Positions 8,091-19,986 of a stretch of DNA of 64,000 nucleotides are shown here, piece after piece. Numbering within the stretch: position 1 is the stretch's first letter; the number at the start of each line of letters is the position of its first letter. The translations under genes and the position numbers were made by a program. A model generated the notes under the pieces. The model made no database searches. It was not told the DNA's origin and was given only the letters and a program-made list of their open reading frames with translations. The DNA lies in NCBI GenBank assembly GCA_030760725.1, contig JASWHV010000004.1, positions 55,085,136 to 55,149,135 of the forward strand, in the 5' to 3' direction. The stretch is from Neostapfia colusana (taxonomy: Eukaryota > Streptophyta > Magnoliopsida > Poales > Poaceae).

Positions 8091-10871
8091 ACTGATGCTG
8101 GTGTTCGTCCCGCCACCAGCTCGGCAGCGCCACCCTGGGCCGTTGCCACCTCACCAGCGCCGCCCTGGGCCACCACTGCCCCACCAGCCGCGCCGCCGCC
8201 TTCCGCCTGGGCCGCGTGGACTACGCCGCCACCGCCGTCTGGTGGTCAGATCCGGCCACCGCGGAGCGCCGCCTACATCACGCTGCCGCCGTCCGCCCGG
8301 GCCATGCCGCTGCCGGACACGTGGGCTGGGCTGCCACCCTCGGCCGCTGCCGCCTCGCCTCGGCCGCCACCATCGGCCTATATCCGGTCATCACCGGCTC
8401 TTACTTGGCAGCCAACGCCACCTTACGCCGTGCCGCCGTCTTCAGCCGACGCCGCCTTATGCCATGTACCTAAGACGGGTGTTGCCTACTCTGTTGGCAC
8501 CACCGTCGAGGGTCCGGGCACGTTGCCTTCCTTCCCGGCACCGCCACCGCCGGGGCATGTCGCGACCCGTTCTACACCGTCGGTCTACCTGCGGGATCTC
8601 ACGCCGTCTGGCCCTGACTGGGTGGTGGACTCCGGTGCCTCGTACCACACCACCCCTGACGTCAGTATCCTCTCTTCTACCCGCCCTTCCCATCCCTCTG
8701 ATCCTTCATCTATCGTTGTTGGGAATGGGACGGCTCTTTCAGTCACCTCAGTAGGTGATTTGGGTTCGCCGGATTCGTTTCAGCTACTTGATGTTCTTGT
8801 TGCTCCTAACATCATTCGGCATCTTCTTTCCGTTCGTCATTTTACTATTGACAACCATGTTTCCCTTGAGTTTGATCCTTATGGTGTAACTGTGAAGGAT
8901 CTTACTACTCGACGCATTCTCTTTCGTTGTGATAGTACGGGTCCCCTGTATACGATGTGTCTTCCTGCTTCCGCTCCGCCTCTTGCCCTGACTACGACAG
9001 CTTCTTCGACTATTTGGCATCGTCGGCTTGGCCACCCTGGTGTTGATGCTATGTCGAAGTTGTTTGGTAGTTCAGCGATTCTGTGTACTCGGGGTACTCA
9101 TGAGTCTCTTTGCGATGCTTGTCAGTTGGGTCACCACGTTCGACTTCCCTTTCCGCAATCTGTCACTCGTGTCGAGCGCATCTTTGATTTGATTTTCATT
9201 GTGATCTTTGGACTTCACCTGTTCTCAGTGTTTTTGGATATAAGTATTACTTGGTGATCGTTGATGATTTTTCGCACTATTCGTGGACTTTTCCCTTGCG
9301 ATAGAAGTCTGATACGTTTGGCACTCTTTCTCACTTCTTCGCTTGGGTGTCCACCCAGTTTGGGCGCATGATCCGTGCGGTCCAGTGCGATAACGGGCGC
9401 GAGTTTGACAACTCTGCGTTCCGTGACTTTCTGCTTTCTCGCGATGTTCAGTTGTGCATGTCTTGCCCGTACACTTCCACCCAGAACGGCAAGGCTGAGC
9501 GCATGATTCGGACCACCAACGATGTCATGCGCTCCCTGATGTTTCAGGCTTCTACCCCCGCTCGTTACTGGGCGGAGGCGCTTCACACCACCACCTACCT
9601 CATTAATCGCCTTCCTACTAAGGCGATTAGTGCTCCCACCCCTCACTTCGCTTTGTTCGACACCCCTCCTCACTACGACCACCTTCGAGTCTTCGGGTGC
9701 GCGTGCTACCCTAATCTCTCTGCCACCGCCCTTCATAAGCTCGTGCCTCGCTCGACTTGGTGTGTCTTCCTTGGGCACTCCCCTGACCATAAGGGGTACC
9801 GGTGTCTCGACCTTACCACTCGCCGTATCTTGGTCTCCTGACACGTCGTGTTCGACGAGTCCTCCTTCCCTTTCGTTGGGTCCTCCTCTGACTCAGTCTC
9901 CGAGTTGGACTCTCTTTTTTCCATTGACCCTGAGACCGTTCCTGTCCAGCGACCATGTTTTTACCTTCTGCAGGTCTTCCTCTAGCTGCGCCGGACACGA
10001 CCACGATGTCTCAGACACCACCTGTCGTGTCTCCCGCGGCTCCGACGTTCTTGCCGCCACTGGCCGTTCCTCCGACGGCCCTGACGTCGTCCGCGTGCCA
10101 CACGCGGCCCCGGCCTCCCCGACGTCATCAGGCGCGCCTTGCGTGGCCCCAGCGTCGCCCGCCGTGCCACGTGCGGCCCCGGTATCCCCGACGTCACCCG
10201 CCGTGCCACGTGAGGCCCCGGTGTCCCCGACGGCGTCCGTCGCGCCTCACGCGGCCCCGACGTCCCCGACGTCGTCCGTCGCGCCTCGCGCGGCCCTGAC
10301 GTCCACGACGGTGTCCTCGACGTCGTCAGCCGCACCACCCGCGGCCCCTGGACCGCGGTACACCGATCCCGTTCTCGTCTATCAGCGACGAGCACGGGTT
10401 GGTGGACCGTCCTCTTCGCGTCCTGAGGATCTGGTATACCACCGTCCGCTGCTTCACCGGGACCCTCGTCACGTTCACCCGATGGTGACTCGACGGGCCA
10501 CCGGCGTCCTTCGTCCTGTGGAGCGCTTCTCCGGGGTCGTTCTCTCGTCCTCGACCTCCCCGCCGCCTGCCTCGTCACCCATCTCACCTATCCCCTCTTC
10601 TGTCCGTAGCGCCCTCGCTGATCCTCATTGGCGTCGGGCTATGGAAGAAGAGTATGCGGCCCTACTTGCCAACCGGACCTAGGACCTGGTTCCCCGTCCT
10701 GGTCGTGGCAATGTTGTCACGGGCAAGTAGGTGTTCACGCATAAGAGGAAGGCGGATGGGTCTCTTGAGAGGTACAAGGCACGGTGGGTGCTTCGCGGTT
10801 TCACGCAGCGTCCCGGCGTCGACTACGACGAGACTTTCAGCCCGGTGGTGAAGCCGGCGACGGTTCGCACC
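8091..10871 (+). pseudogene. Copia P protease, integrase and start of reverse transcriptase
   Basis: After a Pro/Ala-rich stretch ending SFPAPPPPGHVATR, the protease motif WVVDSGASYH is at about 8620-8650 (catalytic Asp codon 8628-8630). The pre-integrase part is followed by WHRRLGHPG and the HCDLW region, where two extra T near 9197 shift the frame. The integrase core continues with QCDNGREF and NGKAERMIR (about 9380-9510). A Pro/Ala/Ser linker (10080-10340) precedes ADPHWRRAMEEEY and the RT start GVDYDETFSPVVKPATV. Stops near 9304 (CAG to TAG), 9840 (CGA to TGA), 10680 and 10728 (TGG to TAG) are all transitions. It is of Hopscotch/Retrofit (Ale) type by similarity to A and H. Confidence 0.85.
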
Positions 10872-10879
10872 GTTCTGTC

Positions 10880-11367
10880 TAGGGATGGCAACGGGTGCCC
10901 ATTACCCGTTTACCCGCGGATATCCGACCCGATGGGTACGGATTCGGGTATAAGTTCAGATCCACGGGTATGGGTTCGGGTAACGGATTGAATCCAACGG
11001 ATATTTCTTATCGGGTAAAAAAAATCCATACCCATATCCGTATACCCGAACCCATTCTGACATGTGGGCTAATACACCATTATATAATAGTTCTAGCTTG
11101 TAGGGTTTGGTTTTCTTTTCTTTCCAACTCTCTTGCTCGGCTGCTCGGTGTTAAACTGTTCCATAAATCTATATGCAATGTATTTTTTTATTAAAGATTT
11201 TCGGGTAACGGATATACCCGCGGATAAAAATATCCGCGGGTAACGGATACGGATAATGTTTTATACCCGCTGTGGGTAACGGGTACGGGTTCGGGTACGG
11301 ATTTTATCCAGCGGGTACGGGTAATCCAGAGTGATATCCGCGGGTTTTTTACCCGTTGCCATCCCTA
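10880..11367. mobile_element. Non-autonomous hAT element, 488 bp
   Basis: The ends are TAGGGATGGCAACGGG and its inverse CCCGTTGCCATCCCTA, a perfect 16-base terminal repeat. The flanks are GTTCTGTC on both sides (10872-10879 and 11368-11375). The interior is filled with repeats of 'cgggta' and its inverse, as is usual for subterminal transposase-binding regions of hAT elements. It holds no transposase frame. It splits the copia P reverse transcriptase. Confidence 0.92.
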
Positions 11368-11444
11368 GTTCTGTCGCTGGCTCTATCGCGTTCTTGGCCC
11401 GTCCACCAGCTGGACGTCAAGAACGCCTTCCTCCACGGGACGTT

Positions 11445-14400
11445 TGTAAAAGCCCAAGAAAAGGGACTTGCAAAAATTTTTCTTCACCTCACAACACCAC
11501 AGTTTTTATTGTGGACACCATAGGAAATGTTGTGAAGAGCAAGTAACCTCCATCAAAAGAATGATTAGAGGGGAAAGCCTTCACTTTCATAATGTAGGGT
11601 TTCTACAAATGAGCATGAGAGGTTGAGCTCACCCCTAGGATTTAAAAAGTCTTGGGAAGGTTCAGTCCAAAGCTCATGCAAATTCAACAATTTTTGAGGC
11701 ACTTTTGGGTTATTTCAAAAAGAGGCCAATTTGAATGTAAATTCAAATTGCAGCAACTTTCATCACCCAAATTCAAAAGTTAGCTCCATATCTATACTCA
11801 GCACATTTTTCTGAGTGAACCCACCAACTTTCATCTCCATTGGAGCTCATCTTGTCAAGAGCTAAATTTGCAAGAATTCAAAACTGAATTTGAATTTCAG
11901 TTTGAATATGAAGCAAATTTAACCAAACAAAGTTTGAATTTGAGAATTCAAATTCAAACATAGGCTTGGTGACTAAGTCTCACATTAAATTGTGAGTAGC
12001 TGAGGATATTTTGGCACAACAGAATTCAGAAAATTGGAAAAAAAAAAAGAGTTAGAGGGGAGGCCCACTGGTCAGTAGACTTAGCACCGAAGTCTCTTCA
12101 GCCGACTCCTCGACCGAGCGCGCTCGCCAGCTGCAGCCAGCGGCGGCGACCGACCACCTCGGCCGGCCAGCTCCTGCTTCGGCAGAGGAGGTGGCACAGT
12201 AGGTGTCGCGCTCTCCCCTGGCCTCAGGAGCCTATAAAAGGCCCGAGACCGCCGGCGAGTTACTGACTTTCGCGAAGTTCTGTAACCAGCAGCCTAGTCG
12301 CCCGAGCTCCGATCGTGTGCCACCCCAGCTGTGATCATCTTCCGGCTTCGACCTCCATAGGAAAGTGAAGCGCTAGCTCGTCCTCAAGACCACCGCGCAA
12401 ACCGTTCCAAGGTTCGACCTCTGTACGCGGAGAATTTCTCAGTTTAGGGCGAGTAGCTCCTTTCGGGACCCGATTAGGTTTAGCAGAAATTTGGGAAGCA
12501 TAGTGGGTGGGAGGCCGAACGGAGCTGTGAGAGAGCATCTAGAGGTTCTGGCGACCCTTCTCGTTCGAAAACCGGAAGGAAATCACCGCTGGAACCCTAA
12601 GTTCACCGTAGGACAGTAGGGCGGAGGAGGGGGTCGCCGGTGAGGTCTGGGTTGCCGGCCGTTTAGGGCCCAACAGAGCTCATGCCGAGTTTCCCGAGGT
12701 TTCCCTGAGTGTGGCGACGCGATTAGCGCACGAAGAAAACGGTCAGAAGGGCGGGAACACATTGCCGAGGTAGCACAGAGGCATAGGGCTCGTCGCCGGC
12801 GAGCTATGGCGGTTAGCCGGCGGCGACATGGTGTCCAGCGGGTTCAGCACCCGAGATTACGTGGGGGCGGCGAGTTTCGTCGGCTCCGGTGAGCTAGATC
12901 GCCGGGAACGCTGACCTCGCCGGAGCTCCGGCGGCTCGGGGCGGCGACGTCGGGAGGTAGACGAAGGGCGCGGCCCCACCTGTCAGCCCCTGTGTTAATC
13001 GCGCGCGAGCGCGCGCGGTTAGTTCAATTTAAATGGGCGGGCCCCGCTGTCAGCCTCTGGTTTAGCGCGGGAGGGGATTTTTCTGTAGGAAAATAATTCA
13101 GGGATTAGCTCAAACTTTAGAAATCCATAACCTTGGCTAGGAAGCTCCAAATTTAGTGATTCAAATTGGGTTGGATTCATCTTGCCTAGCTATATCCAGG
13201 GATACAACCCAATTTGTATGAAACCCATTAATTAATTCTGGAAAATTCTTTAAAGCTTTTCAGCAAAAGAATTTTAGAGGGAGTTTGGTTCATCCAAAAA
13301 TCCCCAAATTTTACCAGAATGTTCTTTAGGACATTAGTAAACCCCTGTAAAAGTTTCAGACCATTTGGAGTTGATTTGGTCAGAGCAATTCAAATTGGAA
13401 GGTACTGTGTTCATTTGAATACAGAAACATTTCCAGAGAAATTCCAAAACTTGGAAATTCAATTCTGGGCAAACCTTGAATCCAAAAATGCTAGGAAAAT
13501 TCATGCAAACTCTATGAGCTATAGTTGAAATTCTAGATCATCAAGTTGAGCATGAACAGGGGTATTACATCAGAATAAATTCTTCCTTGCTTATCTGCTA
13601 AGAAAATTATTCTGAGCAAACCACTCCATGAAAAGTGCTAATGTTTGGTCCAGAGGGTTTTCTTGTGACAAGGAACTCACATAAAAATTCTCAGCTCCAT
13701 TGGAGCTCTAGATCACCCCTGTCCTGTTTACCCACTTAAGGGATTAAGATGGAAAAGGGGGAAAACCACTTAGCACTTAACCATGTGACTAAGTCCAAGC
13801 CAAACCACCAACACCAGTTCATATTTAAATTCTTAAACAAAGTTCCAGGTGTTAGAGGCTGGTTATTAAAACTAATAGTAGAAGTCTTACTCTAAAACTC
13901 ACATTTGCATCTAAATTAACATGTAGTATTTCATTAACGTGTAGCCGTTGAAGAAGAGACTCCGGAAGTGCTGGACTTCCTCCTTCCGGACGAAGAACTA
14001 ACTTCTGACCAGCAGCAACAAGGCAAGCCCCAGTTTGCATTAACCCTTTTTAAAAGTTTTACTTTGTATACATGTGTCATATGAAGTAGGTATGTGCATT
14101 AGGTATAGGATGAATGAAACCCCACTTGTATAACCAAAGTTTCCTAAAAGAGTGAGGGTAGTGTCAAGGACCTCGAGTAGACAGGCTATGCTTAATGAGT
14201 CATAGGACTTCGGTACAAGTCGAGTAGTTAGAATCTACTCGCGAGATAGGCTGGGGACACACGGGTTCGGTTGAGTGATGTGAGATCACTTTAGTAATGA
14301 AAATGAGACTAGGCAGGGGCTAGGGCGCAGCAAGAGAGAGTCTTGTGTGCGCAGCCCTGCCCGTGTCGATTGAGGACCGATCCGTGTGCGGCCCTGCTGA

Positions 14401-15403
14401 ACAAGTATTGAACGTACCGAAGGCATATCGGATATATGGGCCCCGATAAACCGATGTAGCCTAAACCTCCGGGCGTCGAGGCATAGCACACCGATTTATA
14501 GGTGTAGGTTGAGGGCAGCAAGGTGGAAATCTGCCAACGGGCATAGAGAGATGCTTCGTGTGGGGAACCTCCTGCTCGTTTCGGTGCGACCGGTTCGACG
14601 TTTGGGCTGTTGGGTGAAAGGTTGTCCCGTACGACATCGAGTGAGCGTGCTGTGCAGCTCCACGGGTGGGCGTACGTGACGTGCTCTTTGGGTTTTCCCT
14701 GCAGGTGTATATCGAGTCGATTCGCCGTCCCTCGCGGTGACGAGTACTGCTTGTTCACTGCGTCGTAACGTAGACTAATGGATGAAATATGTTGATTCAA
14801 TGATGCTGATTGATATAATTGTATTGCTACATGTGTGCCACCAAATACTGCTTACTAAATTTCAGATTTCATGAACTGTTAACTTGTTGCTAAAAGATGA
14901 ACTAAGGATGAACTTGTAGGCGTGTCCTTTTGCTGAAATGTTACTATCCTATGTCCATTGTACACCTCACGTAGAGTTTCATGCTTAGGTGAGTCGGTTA
15001 AGCCTTGTTGAGCCTTTGTGCTCACGGTTGCTGCTTAAGTGTTTTTCAGGTGAGGAGCCACCCACGGACTCGGGGTACGAGTCCACCGGCGAGGGTTACC
15101 CTCCGTCGGGGACCACGGCTGAGTGGGAGCCGTACACGCCGCGCTGAGCTGAGACGTGCAGCTAGTGTGGGTTGCCCTAGGGCGGGGCAACCGACTTTTG
15201 CTAGATAGGCGGGCGTGAGTTGTTTAGTGTAGTCTTCCGCTGTGTAATAGAACAATAGTTGTAACTGAAGTTTGTACTTATTTGTACAGTTCAGCTGTTT
15301 TTCCCATGTAATATATGGTGTTCTTATGACGTGTGCTGTCGGGTGTCGCATCGCGCGGCACCACCCACTGCGATCCTGGATGAGCGGATTCCGGTCCGCC
15401 ACA
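11445..15403 (+). repeat. 5' LTR of the young gypsy
   Basis: A 3959-base LTR starting TGTAAAAGCC and ending CCGCCACA. A likely promoter TATA box (TATAAAAG) is at 12233-12240, with a GC-rich transcript start region after it. The first 550 bases are AT-rich with many 'aaattcaa' words; the part after 12070 is GC-rich. Short open frames here occur identically in the 3' LTR and are not genes. Confidence 0.95.
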
Positions 15404-15406
15404 GCC

Positions 15407-15418
15407 TGGTATCAGAGC
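15407..15418 (+). other. Primer-binding site, initiator-Met tRNA
   Basis: TGGTATCAGAGC lies three bases after the 5' LTR and is complementary to the 3' end of plant initiator-methionine tRNA, the usual primer for this lineage. Confidence 0.9.
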
Positions 15419-17250
15419 TGCAGTGGGGATAGCACAGTACTAAAGGACTGCATTATGGGAAAAACTTAGGTATACGGTGAGGATTCGGTAGTTGCCCAAG
15501 TAAGGACTATATTAGCTTAGTTACTTAAAGTGGCAAAGACTAACTTATGTGTTATAATTCTGAATTTCAATTATGTAACGACGCACCTACGCTCTGGTAA
15601 GTATGGTAAGGAACGCCACCGAAAGCGGTTCAATTTCGGTTAGCTCTCCCTGACGAGGAACGTGGTTCAGGGATTGATCTCACAGCTCGGTGTGAGATGT
15701 CAATATGAAGCTCTTGGACTCTTCATGTCCCTGAGTTCATATGAAACGCTGATCCCTAGCGTGCATTAGGCAAGTAAGCGGAGACCCCATCGCGTGGTCA
15801 GTAACGCGAGAGTGTGTTCGTCTGGAAATAGCCCAGGAGGACATACGCAGCGCTTGCCATCGGCGTGCCCTGCAGGGCAGTAGGTGGTATCTGTTGGGTT
15901 GATAACATTCCCAACCGTGACGACCCGTTCATGACATACTCGGGTTCCCCGTCGTGTGGTGTTGAAACACGATCACGTGCCTTGAGACGTGACTTAGCTC
16001 AAGGACGACCGTATGGAAATGATACGGGCGTTTGTAATTACTTTTAGATATGGAACTGCCTGAAATGAACAAACTTTGAGTGCACCATCATTGTGTGGTC
16101 TTCTGCAGGTACTAACCACGTATGTATCCGTGTAGAAAACGTGTGCGAGAGACCGTTTAGTGCCACACTCGAGACGTATATGCCGGTATGATCCGGTTAG
16201 GATTTTCTTTTGTGAGGAACGTAGTACCGAGACATTGTAGGCATATGCATGAGTATAATGATGACAAAGAATTAAAATCTATAGGTTCAACAGTTAGGAC
16301 CCTGGTTGGGTATAAGAATGGGATGGTGATGAGTGTAGTTCCAAAAGAGACTGAAAAACAGAGTGCTCTGTTTTGGGCAGCATGTTTGCTGATCTTCAAC
16401 AGGGCATAACTCACAGGTCTTTTAGCCCAGGGAGGTGTGCTATATAGCTCTGGAAAGGTATTCAAGTACTCTACAACTTTGTTGTAGACTTCCAGAGCTG
16501 AAACTCGCCTTAAGATGGCTGAAATCCCAGAGGAATGTAAACTGTCCAGAACCAGGGCAGAGTAAAACATCCTCTGAACTGATATGTTTTTCAAATATAA
16601 CTCCCAGTAGAAAAATCTAAAATTGTCATATAATACACGCTTAGAAAGAGTAGAAGATGTGTGACATCTTTGCAATTCAAAGTTTCTGAAGTTTCAGCAC
16701 AGAAATTAGGGAGAATTAGGGTTGAAGACAGCCACTTCCAAGGGAGGTGCTGTTAAAATTCTTCCAGAAATTCTGCTGACTTTGAATTAGCATAACTTTT
16801 TAGCCAAATCTGATCTGGGGGCAAATGCATACTCGTTGGAAAGATACTAAAGTTAACTTTAACTTTGTTATTCAACTTGAGTCATGAGAATGCACAGAAC
16901 CAGATCAAAACATGGGATAGGTAGAAACTGGTCATTCTGACAGAAGAATGACAGTTGAGCTCATTGGAGAGGGTGTCGTACCCTAAGGGTGTTATACGTG
17001 ATGACAACGCAATAATAATGTCTCGTAGAGACCAAACCCAGTTATGTTGAGCTTCCAAACAGGGGGTTCATCAAGTAGGATTAAACTAACTTGTGTTTGG
17101 TCTGGTAATGGTGTAGCTTGTGCAAAGTTATTACATTATCTACTTACGAGATATTTCGCGCGTTTGGTTGTCATAATGTTTTTACGCCCAGTTCTATTGG
17201 ACTGCATGCAAAATGTTGCGGGACTGAGGTTTAATGTCGTATGGTGGCAG
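15419..17250 (+). other. Untranslated leader of the young gypsy
   Basis: About 1.8 kb between the PBS and the gag start with no supported gene. It probably holds the packaging and dimerisation signals, but none can be read directly. The frame of the polyprotein is open from 17044, but the first gag-like methionine is at 17251. Confidence 0.7.
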
Positions 17251-19953
17251 ATGGTTCGTACTAGGACCACGCACGAGGTTGGTGGCTCTAGCCAAGGTGG
17301 AGGCGATGACTCCCAGCCACCGGTCTACGACAGCACCCCGCAGCAGCAGCCACCACCGCCGCCTCCGCTTACTCTAGCGGATGTGATAGCGGCATTGGTG
17401 GGAGGTCGTGAGGAGCAGACCGACCTGCTCCGCACGATCGTGCAGAATACGTCCCAGGCGGGAGGACGTCAAGAGCGAGGGCCTCGTGAGCCCCGCGAAG
17501 TGTCGTACTCGGATTTCATGAGTACGCACCCTCCAGTGTTCACCGAAGCTGAAGAACCACTGGAGGCGGACAACTGGCTGCGGACTATCGAGTCCAAGTT
17601 CGGGCTGCTCCAGTGTACGGAGCGGCAGAAGACGCTGTTCGCAGCACAGCAGCTCCACGGTGCCGCTGGTGCGTGGTGGGCGAATTATGTCGCCTCACGT
17701 CCGGCTGGCCATGCCGTGGAATGGCAAGAGTTCCGGGAGGCGTTCCGCGCCTATCACATTCCTCCCGGAATAATGAAGAGAAAGTTCCAAGAATTTTTGG
17801 AACTGAAGCAGGGCGGGAGGAGTGCCCACGACTACTCCCGTGCCTTCAACCATCTGGCGCAGTATGCGTCAGACTACATCTCCACAGAGGAGAAGAAGAG
17901 GGAGCACTTCTATCGGGGGTTACACCCCGAAATGAAGACCCACCTCGTACAATGGAACCGCGGCACATTCAACGACCTAGTTAATGCCGCCATCATGCAA
18001 GAGGACGCTCAGCGGGAGTTAGCAGCTGAGCAGAGGAAGCGTAGCGCTCCACCTAGCAGCGGTGGGAGTGGCGCTCCACAGAGGTACCGTATGGTGTATC
18101 GGACACCATCCGGGCAGCAGTGGCAACCACCGGCGCGACCGCAACGGTTCGGGGGACGTCCCTTCCAGGCACCTCCGTTCCGTCCGCCGATGCCACCACC
18201 AAAACAGCAGCAGCAGCAGACGGTACCCCGGGCGTTTCCACCGCCACAACGCGCCCCAGGTTTCCGTCCACCGATCAGCGGGGGACCGCCCCGTTTCACC
18301 TGCTTCACGTGTGGCCAGGCGGGCCACTTTGCGAAGGACTGTCCCCAGGGGCAGCAGAGCAGCGGGCAAGCCCAGTTTCAGGGCGGTGCTCGAGGCCGAC
18401 CTCCGGTGAAGAAGGTTGGTCAGCGGACTGGAGGCGTCCGCAACCTCGACAATGAGGACGCCCCAGAGGGAGACAACGTGCTGGCGGGTACGTTTACTCT
18501 CAACCATCAAGCCATAGTCATATTGTTTGATTCGGGTGCAACCCACAGCTTTATAAGTGCATCCTATGTGGCTAAACATCAACTGCAAGTCTTCCCAACC
18601 GACTGCACATATATGATATGCTCACCGGGAGGGAAGATTTCAGCTAATATGATGATTCCAAAGGCACCTCTGTGCTTAGGTGGGAAGCTATATCCCACCA
18701 CCTTGATAATCCTTATGGGACAAAAGATTGATGCAATCTTAGGGATGTCATGGCTGCAATACCATGGCGCTGTCCTAGAGACTCGGACACGGACGATTCA
18801 CTTAAATTCTCCATTCCACCGTCCGCATTCCATGGTGTTAGACATGCCAGTCCGGGAAGATGTGAGCATGGATTTCATTGTAGGATTACCTCTAACAGCC
18901 AACAAGCATGATTCCATATGGGTAATCGTTGATCGGCTAACCAGGACGGCTCACTTCATTCCGGTGAATACACGTTACAATGCCGGCAAATATGCGGAGC
19001 TATACATAGCAAAGATTCTATGCCTATACGGGATACCCAAGACCATTGTCTCAGATCGAGGTGCATTATTTGTATCTCGCTTTTGGGAGCAGCTACACGC
19101 TGCATTGGGTACTAAGTTGATCAGGAGCTCCGCCTATCACCCTCAGACGGATGGTCAGACAGAAAGGGTGAATCAAGTCCTGGAAGACATGTTGAGAGCA
19201 TGTGCCATCCACCATGGTAGGAACTGGGATGATCACCTACCCTTGGCGGAATTCTCGTACAACAACGGTTATCAGGCGAGTATCAAAATGGCACCTTACG
19301 AAGCTCTCTATGGTCGTAAATGCCGCACCCCATTAAATTGGTGCGAGTCCGGTGAAAGGGTCACATTCGGGGTTGATATGGTGAACGACGCCGAGGAGCG
19401 CGTTCGGACAATTCAAGCCAATTTGAAGGCCGCTCAATCCCGACAGAAGAGCTACGCTGATAAGAGGCGTAGGCCGTTACACTTTGACGTTGGGGAACAC
19501 GTGTACCTCCGCGTATCTCCAATGAAGGGCGTGCACCGATTCGGTGTGAAGGGGAAGTTCGCTCCCCGTTTCATTGGACCCTACGCTATCACCGAGAAGT
19601 GTGGACCAGCAGCGTATCGATTGGAGCTACCGGCATCTCTGGCTGGTGTCCATGATATTTTCCATGTTTCGCAACTGCGAAAATGCTTGAAGCATACAAC
19701 TGCTGTTCCTACCGAAGACATCGGCGAGCTGAAGCCGGATTTAACATATGATGAATATCCGGTGGGAATTCTTGATGAGAAAGCCAGGACCACGCGTAGC
19801 AGAACGTTGTGGTTCTACAAAATACTCTGGAGTAACCACACCGCCGAGGAAGCGACGTGGGAGAGCGAGGAGTTCCTTCGCTCAAATTACCCGGAGTTTA
19901 TGGCTTCTCAACACGGGTCAGTCCCTATTATATCGCTATCTCTTCTTTTATAA
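17251..19953 (+). CDS. Gypsy gag-protease-integrase-chromodomain polyprotein, RT/RNase H deleted
   Basis: One uninterrupted frame of 900 codons from the chosen start MVRTRT, which follows the non-gag-like stretch encoded from 17044. Order: Gln/Pro-rich N-terminus; retrotransposon capsid domain (about residues 95-260, with WWANYV and YRGLHPEMK); basic Pro-rich linker; CCHC zinc knuckle CFTCGQAGHFAKDC (residue 351, 18301-18342); aspartic protease with FDSGATHSFIS (Asp at residue 427, 18529). At about 18812 the frame jumps directly from the protease tail into integrase (EDVSMDFIVGLP). The DDE residues remain: Asp 18871, Asp 19054 (SDRG) and Glu 19162 (QTERVNQ). A chromodomain-like tail (WSNHTAEEATWE) ends the protein. 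Reverse transcriptase, RNase H and the HHCC part of integrase are absent. A full-length relative would be several hundred residues longer. Confidence 0.93.
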   Translation: MVRTRTTHEVGGSSQGGGDDSQPPVYDSTPQQQPPPPPPLTLADVIAALVGGREEQTDLLRTIVQNTSQAGGRQERGPREPREVSYSDFMSTHPPVFTEAEEPLEADNWLRTIESKFGLLQCTERQKTLFAAQQLHGAAGAWWANYVASRPAGHAVEWQEFREAFRAYHIPPGIMKRKFQEFLELKQGGRSAHDYSRAFNHLAQYASDYISTEEKKREHFYRGLHPEMKTHLVQWNRGTFNDLVNAAIMQEDAQRELAAEQRKRSAPPSSGGSGAPQRYRMVYRTPSGQQWQPPARPQRFGGRPFQAPPFRPPMPPPKQQQQQTVPRAFPPPQRAPGFRPPISGGPPRFTCFTCGQAGHFAKDCPQGQQSSGQAQFQGGARGRPPVKKVGQRTGGVRNLDNEDAPEGDNVLAGTFTLNHQAIVILFDSGATHSFISASYVAKHQLQVFPTDCTYMICSPGGKISANMMIPKAPLCLGGKLYPTTLIILMGQKIDAILGMSWLQYHGAVLETRTRTIHLNSPFHRPHSMVLDMPVREDVSMDFIVGLPLTANKHDSIWVIVDRLTRTAHFIPVNTRYNAGKYAELYIAKILCLYGIPKTIVSDRGALFVSRFWEQLHAALGTKLIRSSAYHPQTDGQTERVNQVLEDMLRACAIHHGRNWDDHLPLAEFSYNNGYQASIKMAPYEALYGRKCRTPLNWCESGERVTFGVDMVNDAEERVRTIQANLKAAQSRQKSYADKRRRPLHFDVGEHVYLRVSPMKGVHRFGVKGKFAPRFIGPYAITEKCGPAAYRLELPASLAGVHDIFHVSQLRKCLKHTTAVPTEDIGELKPDLTYDEYPVGILDEKARTTRSRTLWFYKILWSNHTAEEATWESEEFLRSNYPEFMASQHGSVPIISLSLLL

Positions 19954-19973
19954 TCTCGGGACGAGATTCTTTT

Positions 19974-19986
19974 AAGGGGGGAGGGA
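19974..19986 (+). other. Polypurine tract of the young gypsy
   Basis: AAGGGGGGAGGGA directly before the 3' LTR, the expected primer site for plus-strand synthesis. Confidence 0.9.

Noticed and set aside
12335..15402. Small open frames inside the gypsy 5' LTR (for example minus 14309-14800 and minus 15046-15402)
   Set aside because: The same frames recur at the same offsets in the 3' LTR, have no domain and overlap each other on both strands. They are LTR non-coding sequence.
17044..17250. The stretch from 17044 as the N-terminus of the gypsy polyprotein
   Set aside because: The residues do not look like gag, while MVRTRT at 17251 is a typical Tekay gag start; the upstream frame is open by chance.
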